The translations under genes were made by a program, and so were the position numbers. Under the pieces are notes generated by a model. The model saw only the letters and a program-made list of their open reading frames with translations. It searched no databases and was not told where the DNA came from. 64,000 nucleotides of DNA from Corynespora cassiicola (Eukaryota; Ascomycota; Dothideomycetes; Pleosporales; Corynesporascaceae). How positions within the stretch are numbered: position 1 is the stretch's first letter; each line of letters starts with the position of its first letter. The stretch is taken from positions 2,852,001-2,916,000 of the forward strand of contig JAEUWY010000002.1 in NCBI GenBank assembly GCA_022059125.1. The letters run 5' to 3'. Of the stretch, positions 22,582 through 33,602 are shown piece after piece.

Positions 22582-23133
22582 GGTTGACTGTTTTTACGTA
22601 CCATGAACCGAGCAACGAGGGTATTATAATGGAAGCAAGAAGTTGAAAGTGGATCAATAGATCAATAGAACTGGCGATACGGCACAGCAAAAGGATGGGC
22701 GGCTGGAAATTCAGCCTTGCATCTTCAGCGGGCGCAGCACAGCTTGTAGCTTGCTACAGTGCAAATCATTCATCAAGATTAAAGTAAGTCTTCCATGTCG
22801 AGGACCAGCGTGTGCATGAGCTGATACGGAGCAGTCGATGGCCGTGTAGATCATATGCCCAAAACAGATGCCCTACTAAGGCTTCCCACATCCTAACTAG
22901 AATTGGCCTGCTGAGACCATGCTCAGCAAACCTAATCGGCCCTTGACGGGCCCTTGACGCTTCGGAAACCGAAAGGCGTCAATCTCTCCCCGCATAGAGG
23001 TATGGTCCAGTTCCGACAAACAAAGGAAATGCGGCACAGCTGAACAACGTCAACGATATATAGCTCAAGACTAGCCAAGTTGATTTAGCTCCTATCTAAC
23101 CCCATGCGTCGTTCCTAACCGCCGTGTAGGCGC
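22582..23133. other. Intergenic region
   Basis: Promoter region of the MFS gene and 3' flank of the DUF4267-like gene. No other feature is seen. Confidence 0.5.
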
Positions 23134-23535
23134 CTAAAAGTATTTTCCAGAGGTCATGCCCAGCAGACCCCAAAGCGCCACGCAGGAAGTGGCTATCCCG
23201 CGAAACTTGGCCGAGCCAGGGGCGCCCTCCTGAGAGCAGACCAACGTGTCGGCAAAGGCCATCCATCCCATGGACGCTATCAAAATGTCCATGGCTCCAA
23301 GATACTGCTCTCCGCCCAGATACATTCCCCAGAGAGCGATGCCAATGGTTGAGACGCGGGCTGACCCGACTTTGATGATTGGCCATGCGGCCTTGGAGTC
23401 GGCAATATGCTGAGGAAAGCCAAACTTGAGAAGAGCTGCCGTGGGGCCGTGAGTCCAGGGCATCGTTCCGCCAATGGTGATGGTAGTAGCAAGGAGAAGA
23501 GGTGGCAGATGCCTCCAAGAAAAGTGCTCAAACAT
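23134..23535 (-). CDS. Small four-helix membrane protein (DUF4267-like)
   Basis: A single exon of 133 residues with about four hydrophobic segments: LPPLLLATTITIGGTMPW, ARVSTIGIALWGMYLGGEQY, LGAMDILIASMGWMAFADTL and IATSCVALWGLLGMTSGKYF. It resembles the DUF4267 family of small fungal membrane proteins found near oxidative and secondary-metabolism genes; the biochemical role is unknown. It lies on the same strand as the P450 and the MFS exporter. The ATG at 23535 gives MFEHFSWRHLPP directly before helix 1. Confidence 0.72.
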   Translation of the reverse strand: MFEHFSWRHLPPLLLATTITIGGTMPWTHGPTAALLKFGFPQHIADSKAAWPIIKVGSARVSTIGIALWGMYLGGEQYLGAMDILIASMGWMAFADTLVCSQEGAPGSAKFRGIATSCVALWGLLGMTSGKYF

Positions 23536-24001
23536 GGTTGTGGTTGAGATTGAAAGCCGGGTTGAGGTGTTGAAAAGAGTAAAGGATGCTTTTCTGGTGA
23601 ATGTCTCGTTTTAATCGGCAAGAGATGCAACGAAAATGAAGAGACTTGGGGAGGCACAGCAACTTAGGTAGACGGACGCCAAGATGCGGAGTCGCGCCAA
23701 TGGCCCAAGATCGCTTACGGCGCGGCTCATCCCTCGCTCCAATCAGCCATTCCCGGGCGCCACTGCTTGAGCACAATCCGCCGGCATGCATCGCTCGTTA
23801 CCTGCATAACTGGGAACTCGGCAACGCAATCCTTTCGGTTCCATCGGCTGGATGCCGTGGAGCAGCACTTTAACTTGACATCGAGTCAGACGGCAGAGAA
23901 GCCCAAAATGGAACAGTAGAAGATGGTATATTTAGTTTGTACAAGGAAAATGTTTGTACACAAGTATCCTATCACGTCAAAAGAAAGTTCCAGCCTAGTC
24001 C
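23536..24001. other. Intergenic region
   Basis: It lies between the DUF4267-like start and the P450 stop. No feature is seen apart from a CTTAGGTAGACGG motif near 23664. Confidence 0.5.
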
Positions 24002-26058
24002 CTATCCTGCAAGAGCTCTGGGGCGAAGTCGGATCGGCTGATTGGGCCTGGGGGCGTTGCAGGTCCTCCAACTAAACTTGACAGGCGAATCCCTATCCGT
24101 CAGCTCAACATTGTACTTTTCGATGATCAAGCTGAATATCTGTTTGATGCCAGCAGATGCATAGAAGCGCCCAGGGCTGCCGGCCGTTAGTTTTGATAGG
24201 GTGCTGACAAGATCTGACAAGCACTTACCACGCCATGCGCCCAGTACCCCATGTCTGCCACCCCCGGGTATCCGTCAGCGGTGCTGCCTTGTCGAGTTCG
24301 GGGGCGTCAAAGTATTCGGGGTGCTCCAGCGAAGCCAGAGTTGCCTCGTCGACGTGGCGGAATCCGTTGAACTGGTGAGGGTCGATCCATCTCTTTGGGT
24401 CTCGAAGCATGGGTGCGAGGGGCGTCGTGAGCCAATCGCCGCGCTCAACACGTACACCGTTTGACAGCTCGAATGGTTTCAATACCATCCTTCGCGTGCC
24501 GACTAGTATGGTCAGCTCAACTGCCTAGCGCCTTTGACGAGAATAAGCCCTACCGTTATCCAGGGGATTCATTCGGGCAGACTCCTTGAGAAAACTGTCA
24601 AGCAGCGGCAGCCCATTTCCGGTCGTCTCCCAGGCCTTGTAAGCGGATCCCTCAATTTCTCTCCGCAGAGGCTCGAGGTATTCGGGATGTGTGGCAATGT
24701 CTCGAATGGCAAAAGTGATGGCCTGGTTTCATTGGTCAGCAGTGAAACACGCAAAGCAGCTGACGTGAACATCTTACCATTCCCATGGCATGGACAGATC
24801 CGAACCAAAGAGCCATTAGCTCGTGAACGATTCTCTCGGCTTTCCAAGGAGCCGTCACAGTAGCTGACCATGGTCGCAATCTAGAAGACTGCTCCATGAC
24901 CCACTGTATGCAGTCTTTCTGTGAATCAAAGAGTCAGCGGCTGAACCGGAACTTGTAGAGCCTTGGCTATATCGACTTACGTGCTGAGGAACCGGGTGGC
25001 CTGATCGCGCCAGCTCTTGTTCGTCAATTCTCTGCTGAGCAATGGGCACGAGGGTATTGAAGATGGTATGCTGGGCAGTGAGTTGGGTTTCTAGGAATCG
25101 TGCGAAAAGACTGAAGAAGTCGTTAGTCGAGTTGAAGAATGCTCCTCAAGAGCACTCACCGACCAAATACCCCTCCTAACAGACGCACTGACTCGGCAAT
25201 AACGATAGCTTCGTCGACAAACCGCACGGCAGCGTCCATGAATTCCTTGTTTGAAGCTTGTCGACCGTCAGTCATCAACGTCCTCATGTCTGGATATAGA
25301 GCAGTACGCACCGACTTCTTCACCAAAGAAAGCCAGAGCATTTGACCGTGATACGCAAGCGCGAGTGATGGCATAAATGGTCGGTTGCTTTCCAGGCTTG
25401 CTCATCATATCGTCAATGATTCCAGAGTTAATTTCGCGGATCTTTGGCAGGATATACGGGAGATCATTCCTGAGCAGACTGCGCAACGTTCTGACCAGAG
25501 GAGTGCCGTCGAATCCTCGTTCCTCGGCCCAGTTGAACCTGTGCATGGAGTATTCTGGTTGCAGGAGCTGCTCGACATGTCAAAACTTGTCTCCCTGCTC
25601 TGGAATTGTTGGCTCACAGTTTTGGCTGCAGCCTGGAGAGACAAGACATCTCGCGGTGCATGGTCAATCTCTTTGATCAACTTGTTGTCTGACACAAAGT
25701 GGTAGTTGACATCGACACCGTTTACAGAGAAATGACCACCGTCGGCCTAGAAAAGTTAGTCGACGTATACTGTCTGATTCCCACGCCCACTTACCTTGTC
25801 ATATCCCTCTTGTATGATTCTCGGAGCATCGTAAAGGAAACGGTAGGCACAGACACGCTCTTTGATTGCACTAACGGGATAGAACAAAACTCGAAACTAT
25901 GCAGGAAAATTTCAGTACGCATAGGCTCACAAGGGGGGATCAACACCTACAAGACCATGTTTTTTTACCATGGAGCAAAGAGCAAAAAAGCTCACAAGGG
26001 ATCCTCCAAAAACAAGAGTGAGAAACACCTCCTGAGTGAGCAAGATAACGGCAAGCAT
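24002..26058 (-). CDS. Cytochrome P450 monooxygenase, 10 exons
   Basis: Exons in transcript order: 25969-26058, 25795-25896, 25618-25746, 25312-25567, 25160-25256, 24981-25110, 24778-24918, 24554-24722, 24229-24502, 24002-24176, giving about 520 residues with every phase consistent. An N-terminal membrane anchor (VFLTLVFGGSLVSFFALCSM) is followed by VSDNKLIKEIDHAPRDVLS. The I-helix region is ALWFGSVHAMGM, the ExxR motif is ESAR at about 362-365, and the heme loop is WGTGRMACPGRFYA with ligand Cys463, whose codon is split by the last intron. It is an ER monooxygenase. The style resembles fungal P450s oxidising terpenoid or other secondary metabolites, but the substrate is unknown. The I-helix lacks the usual acid-Thr pair. 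The start lies 800 bp from the divergent rhodopsin-domain gene. Confidence 0.92.
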
Positions 26059-26857
26059 GATTGCAGTCCGCTGTCAGGATTCTGCTAGGGTATCTCAAAC
26101 TTTTGAGTAGCCAGGGACTTGTTGATTTTTGAGGACCTAGGGTTTTATGTATACATTTCCAAATCCAAGACAGAAGCTGAAGCAGGTCTCGCCCCCAGCC
26201 TCGACTCGCAAGGAGCGGCTCAACCAGGAGATTCCGCCTTACGAATCCTCAACTGAATCCCTCTAGAAGATTAACTGCCGACAAAACTCAAAGATTCGCA
26301 GGAAATAACCTAGCTGGTCCCAGAGAGCGCCTCGCGGTCGCTTGGCATCGCTCCGAATCGTTTCCTCCGCACGGGCTCAGCCCGGCCCCACGGGTGGGCG
26401 CAGCTGACCTTGGGTGCGATTGGACCTTCGGGAATTGATAGTAAGAGTGCAGCCGCACAGGTCAGCTTTGGTAGCGGACGTAGCAATGATCGACCGTGGA
26501 ATTGTTCATGTCGCACGGCCCGATCGTGCATATGCGAGGCTTGTCGTTGAGCAACAAGGCGGCAACGAAGAGGCCCAATAATGCGGGGATCCAAGTAAGC
26601 GCACATTATGAATCGTCTTTCTATTTCCAGTAGCATGCATGAGAAGCATCGGGGAACCAGGAGTTGCATGGGCGGGTAACATAGGTCGGCGAAGTGGGCT
26701 GGCTACGTACGGCCGTGGATCCGCTGCGTACAAGTATCATCAAGTGCGCACAAATTATTCGTCAGCCGGCCGCAGTGCGATATATCTCTTACTTCCCCAG
26801 GTCTCAGACACGGACCTCACTGCCATCCGCATACCTCGAGAGATTACTGTCATCACC
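26059..26857. promoter_or_regulatory. Divergent promoter region of P450 and rhodopsin-domain gene
   Basis: An 800-bp interval separates two divergent start codons, so both promoters lie here. No specific operator was recognised. Confidence 0.45.
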
Positions 26858-28232
26858 ATGGCAGCGATGGATCCTTCAAAAATTCCCCTTGCACCGAACC
26901 CCTCGGGTGCACCGCCCAACTTTGAGAACCCTCCCTCTCTTCACGACACCAAAACGGGCATCTCGATTGCACTGATAATAATCGGAGCTGTATTCCTCGC
27001 GTTCAGGCTAGGTACAAACTTGAAGCTGCATAGGAAGTTGTGCCTGGATGATTGTAAGTTGTACTCTATGATGCACTCGTTTTTTTCTGACTCTTGTTCT
27101 GTCTCTACCTTGTGCCACCGCTGACTGAAATTTTCTAGCCCTCTGCATCTTTGCATTTGCTGGAGGGGTGTGCTACTATGCTGTCGGCCATGTCGGTAAG
27201 TATTCATCCCTTGAGATTCGGTGACATACTAACGCTGCCAGTGTCTGGGAGAGGCACAGGAAGACATACATGGGACATTCCAGTCACGGTCATGTCGGCT
27301 TCAATGATGCAGGTATGTTCAGCCTGTCTTGGAAATGATTTAAGCTGACGTTGAACTTCTAGCTGCAAGTAGTGATCCAGTTTCTCATCGCTCCCACGCT
27401 GTGGGCGGCCAAATCCGCCATCCTTGCTCTCTATATCCGCATCTTCGGGACCATCACTTGGATGCGAAGGACCTCGTACGTCTGGATTGTTTTGATGGCG
27501 CTGTTCTATGGCATGAACATTGTGATTGCTGGTGTCTACTGCGTCCCTAGAAAGGGTGAGCCTTGGGAGGGCGCTTCGTTCCAACGCTGCACTTCCTCGG
27601 CATGGCTCAATGTCGTCGTGGGAGTCTTCTCTTGCGTGGCAGATTTGGTCATCCTGGTGCTACCCTTCCCAATCGTCTGGAAGCTTCACGTCAGCATGGC
27701 CAAGAAATACAGTCTGGCGTTGGTCTTTAGCACAGGAATCCTGCAAGTCCCCTCTCCAGTCCACAGACCTCTTCTAACTTCATACTAGTCTGGTCATTCT
27801 CGCCGTAGTCTCCCTGTACCTGAGAGTCATCATCTTCAACGGCAATGACCCAACATGGAATGGCACAATCCTCCAGATCGTAACGTGAGTCGAGCCAGCG
27901 CAACAATTTCCTCCTCCATCAAAGCTAACATTTTATATAGCGTCGCAGAAGTCTTTGGCACAGTCTCCGTCAGCTGTGCGCCCGCCATGTCGGCCTTTTG
28001 GCTCAAAATCTTCAGCAAAAGCACTGTTTGGTCCGAACTCAGATCGTCCTTCATCTTCTCATCTCGGAGGTCTCAGTCTTCAAAACAGAATCTGTCAGAG
28101 GGCCATCAAAATGATTCCAAGACCATCATCAGGGAGACCACGTACCAAGTCTCGGAAGACGGCACTTCCAGGGCGTCTTCCAATTATCAGCAGCAGTTGC
28201 CCATTACATCCATGGGCACCAAAAGTCAATGA
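26858..28232 (+). CDS. Fungal rhodopsin-domain (Pth11-like) integral membrane protein
   Basis: Six exons, 26858-27053, 27139-27195, 27242-27312, 27363-27742, 27789-27884 and 27941-28232, give about 363 residues. Seven helices can be traced, including ISIALIIIGAVFLAFRL, the second-exon segment LCIFAFAGGVCYYAVGHV, LQVVIQFLIAPTLWAAKSAILALYIRIFG, YVWIVLMALFYGMNIVIAG, WLNVVVGVFSCVADLVILVLPF and LVILAVVSLYLRV. This is the layout of the fungal rhodopsin-domain family without an N-terminal CFEM domain. The fourth intron uses a GC donor (GCAAGT at 27743); only this keeps phase into the LVILAVV helix. Such proteins are proposed surface receptors; ligand unknown. The cytosolic tail is Ser/Gln-rich. Confidence 0.85.
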
Positions 28233-28471
28233 GGCACATTTCGAATTCAAGGAGAGCCTGGTATGGTCTCACTAATATACGCGTTTCCGGTTAATATCCA
28301 CAAAAGCCACGCCATGGTCAGCCGCGGATGGCTGAGCCATTCCAAACCACGCCTATTCTAGCAAGGTCGCAGAATAGCGTCAATTCATGTACAGTTCTGA
28401 TTGAGAGCAAAGTATATACAAAAGAATGAGTGACGTGCAGCCTCCTCCACTTCCGGTAGTGCTCAACAAGA

Positions 28472-29686
28472 CTAGATCTTGCCCACACCAGCATTGTTCG
28501 AAATGCTGGAACTTGCTACTGCCGCACTGGCAACGGATTTACCGTTGAAATTGACCATAAAGGCTGTGTCAGTACCACCCAGCGTGCCACTGCTGCCAAA
28601 TGCATTCAGCTGGCATGCATGTCCAAGATATGTGCTGCAAACCGCGTTGCTGCTCGTGCTGGGGCTACCAAAGAACTGACCAGCGTTCGCCAACAGGGGC
28701 GTAGCGACATTTTGAAAGACGTTCCCTTCAGCCACCGTCATACCCCCAGCGCCATTGTCAAATGCATGGCCAGTGACGCTGTACCAGTAGTTGTTTACCG
28801 CATGAATCAGGCTGTTCCCACCCGTCTTGGGAGCACGACCACTGACATGATGAATGTAGTTGCCTTTGAGCGTGACGAGATCAGAGGATCCCGTGAGATA
28901 AATAGTCCAGTAGTGACGACTGTCGCATGTCGCGCTCCAAGATGTAGTCCCGTCAAATTCGTTGTTCGAGAGTGTAACGCGGTTCGAGGCCCCATTACCG
29001 GCAACAAACATTTGACGCCCGATGAGGGAAAACTTACAGTGATCTGTGAGGAGTTGGTAAGTTGGCACTTTGGACATGCAAGACAGAACGGGGCTATGCT
29101 TACCAATCCACACTTGATCAGATCCGTCGACAGCAATCGCATCCCCTCCCCATATATACTTTGGATTGAGATCCGTAATGTGGATATTCTGAATAATCAC
29201 ATTCTTTGCCCCATTCGCGATGCGAAGGCCTTTGCCGCGAAGAACGCCTTGGGATCCGACACCAATGAGAGATTTGTTACTCCCGACCGTTATTCCACTG
29301 ACGCCGGCGGTATCGTACGTAACACTGATGCTCGTGGCCCCTGCACCCGCGTTTCCATTCGTACACCAGTTGGCCTTGTTAATGGCGTCCTGTCCTCCAT
29401 TGCCAGGGCATGTGTTGGACGCCGGTCGACATCCAGTTTCCGTGGTCGTCCCCTCAGACCCTCTAAAGTCAAACTCTTTGTCAAGCACAATACACCGAGC
29501 CGTACTGTCACCCAACCACGTCTTGAGTTGTGCGATACTAGAGGGAACGGCACATGCCGCACTACCGCCTCCCGTAGTCCCGGCCGCGAAGCCCTCCGGC
29601 TTACCGACGACGCCATAGGCGCGTTCTCTCAGAATGGCGGCATTTACAGGGATTATACCCACCAACGCAAGGATAGTGTATCTCAT
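28472..29686 (-). CDS. Secreted pectin lyase, polysaccharide lyase family 1
   Basis: Exons 29104-29686 and 28472-29043 give about 384 residues. A signal peptide (MRYTILALVGIIPVNA) leads into a parallel beta-helix with IQNIHITDLNPKYIWGGDAI, VWIDHCKFSLIGRQM and WTIYLTGSSDLVTLKGNYIHHVSGRAPK, where SGRAPK holds the catalytic Arg typical of pectin lyases. It cleaves methyl-esterified polygalacturonan by beta-elimination outside the cell. The intron 29044-29103 is exactly 60 nt and has no stop, so retention would add 20 residues in frame (after VWIGK); the spliced form restores the family motif VWIDH. It points to plant-cell-wall degradation. The gene start is 1.17 kb from a divergent MFS carrier. 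Confidence 0.93.
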   Translation of the reverse strand: MRYTILALVGIIPVNAAILRERAYGVVGKPEGFAAGTTGGGSAACAVPSSIAQLKTWLGDSTARCIVLDKEFDFRGSEGTTTETGCRPASNTCPGNGGQDAINKANWCTNGNAGAGATSISVTYDTAGVSGITVGSNKSLIGVGSQGVLRGKGLRIANGAKNVIIQNIHITDLNPKYIWGGDAIAVDGSDQVWIGKHSPVLSCMSKVPTYQLLTDHCKFSLIGRQMFVAGNGASNRVTLSNNEFDGTTSWSATCDSRHYWTIYLTGSSDLVTLKGNYIHHVSGRAPKTGGNSLIHAVNNYWYSVTGHAFDNGAGGMTVAEGNVFQNVATPLLANAGQFFGSPSTSSNAVCSTYLGHACQLNAFGSSGTLGGTDTAFMVNFNGKSVASAAVASSSISNNAGVGKI

Positions 29687-30855
29687 TCTGAACCAAGGGG
29701 GCGAGAAGGAAAAAGATTCAACTCAGTGGGTGGATAGACGGCTCAGAACGAGACGTGATGGGCAATATATCCATTTTCCCATCACGGAGAGCCTACTCAT
29801 CTTGGGTCAACGGAGAATTGTGCGGTACAAACCTCCCGAGAACGAGCCGGGCATGTGTTTTTTTGGTTCAAGAGATATATTGCAGTGCCGGGTTTGAGGG
29901 CCAGCCCGGCATGGTTTAATCCCTTCGCTTCCCCAGACCAAAAACAAGCGAATCACTAAACGGGGTTAAGCTTCTCCCAAGGAAATTTCCATTGGTGGAA
30001 CAGCCTGCAAGGGCGTTGCGCGATTCCTTGAAAATATTCCGAGATAAACTAAGCTGTGGTATGTGCGCACACGAGGGCTTCCATGTGCGCAGTATCCCAC
30101 ACCACCCGGCCCGATCCTTGCAGTTTCATCAAAGTTCCTGGCTCTGACAAGGTACCTGTGTATTTCTCCCACCTATAACTTCTTAATCCGCTCCTCAAAG
30201 CTGACGACTAGTTCATGGGCGGCAACCTGAACCCGAGTGTAAATGATACCTTTGCAACTCTGTTGGCAACATGATCACGAGCTGTCAGCCACATCGGCTC
30301 AACTTCCAGTTATGGCGACGCAAGGATCACAGCAAACACTGCCCTAATAATGTCAGGTGGATGGTCAAGTGTTGGGGCATTGGTCTGTTTGCGCAAAAGG
30401 TAATACAGCTCATTTCACAGCAATTGCCACAAGGAACCACAAGGATTATGAATTCGGATCCGAGGTTAATGACTGGCGAATGCTTTTCATGTGCATTGTT
30501 CTTCTCTCTGGCGATGGCAACAGTCTAGCTTAGCTTTCATTCAAAATGATTCACGTAAGCCTGGTTAGACCAAATCCCGTGGGTTCCACAGTGATGGCAC
30601 ATACGCGTACTGACAAGAGGACTGAATAGAGCACCTACCAGTCTGACTGCAGGAGCTCAAGTCTTCTTTCACATGAGAGCAAACGCAAACAGTGTAATTT
30701 TGCACACATCGTCACCGCCTCTGCATAGTCTGCCTGGAAGTGATTCCACTCTGGAGCAACTCCGATTCTACCACCACCCCACCTTTCCACCGACACCTTG
30801 TCCCCAATTCCAACCGAAATCTCAGTGGCGACAAAATTTGTGTTGGCATATTAAC
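29687..30855. promoter_or_regulatory. Divergent promoter region of pectin lyase and MFS carrier
   Basis: A 1.17-kb spacer lies between two divergent starts. Simple CreA-like hexamers (for example minus-strand CTGGGG at 29931-29936) are present but too common to be evidence. No gene is supported; the upstream in-frame stretch from 30673 reads as 5' leader. Confidence 0.45.
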
Positions 30856-32896
30856 ATGGTATCTCATGGCGACAGCACTGCTAAGCCAACCGAGCCTCAG
30901 AATTTAGCCAATGCTACTCACCAACAGGTGGAAATTCCACGAGAAGATGAAGGAAGTCCAGGTCCGCGCCGCATGTGGCTACTGACCACTCAGATTCAGA
31001 CCGGGCACCGCGCCTTGTTCGTTGCCTTCCTCGTACTTTTGGCTCTTGGTCACTCTCTCAATGAGTCCTTCCACGAAGCTCCAATCCACGACGAAAGACA
31101 TGAGGGTCACAGAAAGACTGAAAAGATTGCCATTTCCACCGTATGGAACGGAATTCTGGGGGTCATTTCTCACCCTGTTGCAGCAAAGCTATCTGACGTC
31201 TTTGGGCGGCCTTGTATACTCATGGCTGCCCTGTTGCTCGTGGGTATAGGTAGCACCATCATCTACTCGACTTCCACCGTAGAAGCTTTAGTGGCCGGAG
31301 GAATGGTATATAACGCGGGTAGGCATGCCATCTGGCTGATGATAGAGACTATCCTAGGCGACATGACTGCGATCCGAGAAAGAATCTTCTTTTTGAGCAT
31401 TCCGCAAATAAACGACATTTACTCCCAGTGGATCAGCGACCTCCTATGGAAAACATTCCATCCCGCCGTCTTTGGATGGCTTCCTCTAAGTACGTATATA
31501 CGCTCATTTTCTTTCCCTGGTTAACACTGTTAGTCTTTGGTATGCCCTTTTTCGTACTCTTCTTCGTCACCAAGAAACGCCTCAGCCCGCAGCTCACCGC
31601 CAAGTACGAGGCCTACCGAAGCGCACACAAGGCCACTGGTCGTATGCTCCTCTTACCACACCTCTTCTGGCGGCTTGATGTCCCCGGACTGGTCCTCTTG
31701 ATAATAGCACTCGGGCTCGCTCTCTACCCGCTGGCTATTTCCCGGCCAGTGTTGGAACCTACTGGCGGTGACCAGGGTAGCTTCAGCAACATGATCTCTG
31801 AGACGAAAGATATGAAAGATACGCCTAAAAGCATGGAGAAAACCATTTTCATCGATCCGACAAATCTCGTTCCCTTTGTCTTCGGCTTGCTGTGTCTGCC
31901 TGCCTTCGTCTTGTGGGAGATCAAGGCCACTCATCCTGTTTTGCCCTACAAAGTGAGCATTCCTCATTCGTCAATGGAAAATACTGACCAATGCTGCAGC
32001 TGCTCTACCATCGCTCCGTTTGGGGTTCAATAGGCTTGCTGTTCACATTCTACTTTATTGTTGAACTCCAAATGAGCTATTTACACACGATGCTGGTGGT
32101 CGCGTTCGATCGGGAACAAAGCACTGCAGACCGAGTCATGTTGTTGAACAAGGTATCTTCTGCGATTTCGAGTCTCTACATTGGGTATGTCGCCTACGGT
32201 ACAGACTATTACAAGTCGTTTCTGGTCGCAGGAACTCTGCTTTCTTTTCCAATCCTCGGCATCGCGTTCAAATGGCCAAGCGGAAATTTACCACTCAACC
32301 TCCTGGCCATGTACACTGTCCAAGTCACATTGGGCTACATAGAAGGACAGTTCCAGGCGCCTACACTGGCAATCCTACAGGGTGTCGCTGGCTGCAACGA
32401 AACGGCAGCCGTCACCGGTTTGTTTTATACCGTAAAGCAATTTGCTGTCCTGTTTGCACGTACCATTGCCGCAATCATCTGGCGCAGTATCACGTTCAAC
32501 AATCTCCTAAAAGAGAGTGGCTATCAGATAGCATATTCAGCCGTGTTTGAACCCATGGCTTTGATCCGATCATTTACTTGGGGAACCGACGGTAGAGAAA
32601 ATATGGTCAAGGCCTATGCCACAGGATCCAGAGCCATAACCCTAGTAGGGCTTTGCCTATGTGTGTTGATGCTCTTCTTTGCCCTCTCTGTGTGGACCTT
32701 CAATCCTTCCCACGAAGAAGAAGAGGCCAAGGCTGAAGAGGCGGCTGTAAGGCGATCCAGTCGTCATGGGACCCCCAGCGGATTGGAAGATATCCCCACA
32801 CCATCTCGAGGCGCATACCTACGAGACTATGAAGGGGTCAGTTATGTGCAGCAGCGTCGCCGGCCAGTCCCCGATCCGTACGCGATCGAGGACTAG
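30856..32896 (+). CDS. MFS transporter resembling siderophore-iron carriers
   Basis: Exons 30856-31489, 31534-31952 and 32000-32896 give about 649 residues. The start at 30856 (MVSHGDSTAKPTEP) was preferred over an upstream frame without a Met context. Features include KLSDVFGRPCILMAALLLVG (loop 2-3 motif), a middle segment FFVTKKRLSPQ...KATGRMLLLPHLFWRLDVPGLVLLIIALGLALYPLAIS like SIT/ARN siderophore transporters, and a C-terminal half with about six helices and an acidic HEEEEAKAEEAA tail. The region around SDLLWKTFHPAVFGWLPL replaces the conserved WRWGxGMW segment of SIT carriers, and the first helices look shortened, so it may be divergent or partly decayed. Substrate is not certain. Confidence 0.7.
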
Positions 32897-33602
32897 TGGG
32901 ATTCGAATGATTGGAATGAATTTGAGGCTTAAAGTTTGAATATGCGGTATTGATGCCGGAGTGTAGAATTACAATGTACGGTATAAGTAGTTTGTGAGTG
33001 CGCGTCACCCGATATAGAAAACCAGCCCACACCCATTCTCTGCAGCATGCATTACCTAAAACCAGGCTCCCGATGCACCTTTCTAGTATGAAAGATTGAT
33101 CTGATGTGGTTTGGTGATGATTCATAGGTGTACGGTGGGATCTTGAGCCAAGACCAACGTGTCGTTGAAGCAGACTTGCGAAAATCCCGCAACGTTTCCA
33201 GGGGAAGAAACCCCAACGCTATTTGTGAAGCGGGACCTTCCTAATCATGCCCCGAATTATCTTCTAGAATCCTGTAGAAAATTGCTCACATCTGGATCAT
33301 CAATACAGAGTGGTTGAGAGCAAAAGTGGCCGTTTGCACCTCTTGTGAATTCAGGTCAGGCTGTGAATGTTGCAATTGCAGAGCTTGGTGCCGCCAACAA
33401 GACATGGATTCACTGTGAATAAGATCATTGTGCACCACGCAGAGTGAAATGGAAGCACACTGCTGTTGTGGCTGATAACAATGGAAGTCTCTCACCTCAG
33501 ACAAAGCGCCCTTTGTGCTCTTCTTATGTACTCTTCCAGCCCTGCCACAACAACAAACCGACAACATTATTTCGTCCCCAGGTATCCTACACGACACTCA
33601 CC
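32897..33602. other. Intergenic region
   Basis: It holds the 3' flank of the MFS carrier and the leader of the next gene. The open frame from 33444 to 33602 has no ATG start and is read as leader. Confidence 0.5.

Noticed and set aside
28619..29737. 372-residue plus-strand open frame opposite pectin lyase
   Set aside because: Pure antisense shadow with Arg/Val-rich low-likelihood composition; pectin lyase motifs are on the minus strand.
29931..29936. CreA-type site in the pectin lyase promoter
   Set aside because: A single degenerate hexamer is expected by chance in 1 kb and gives no support.
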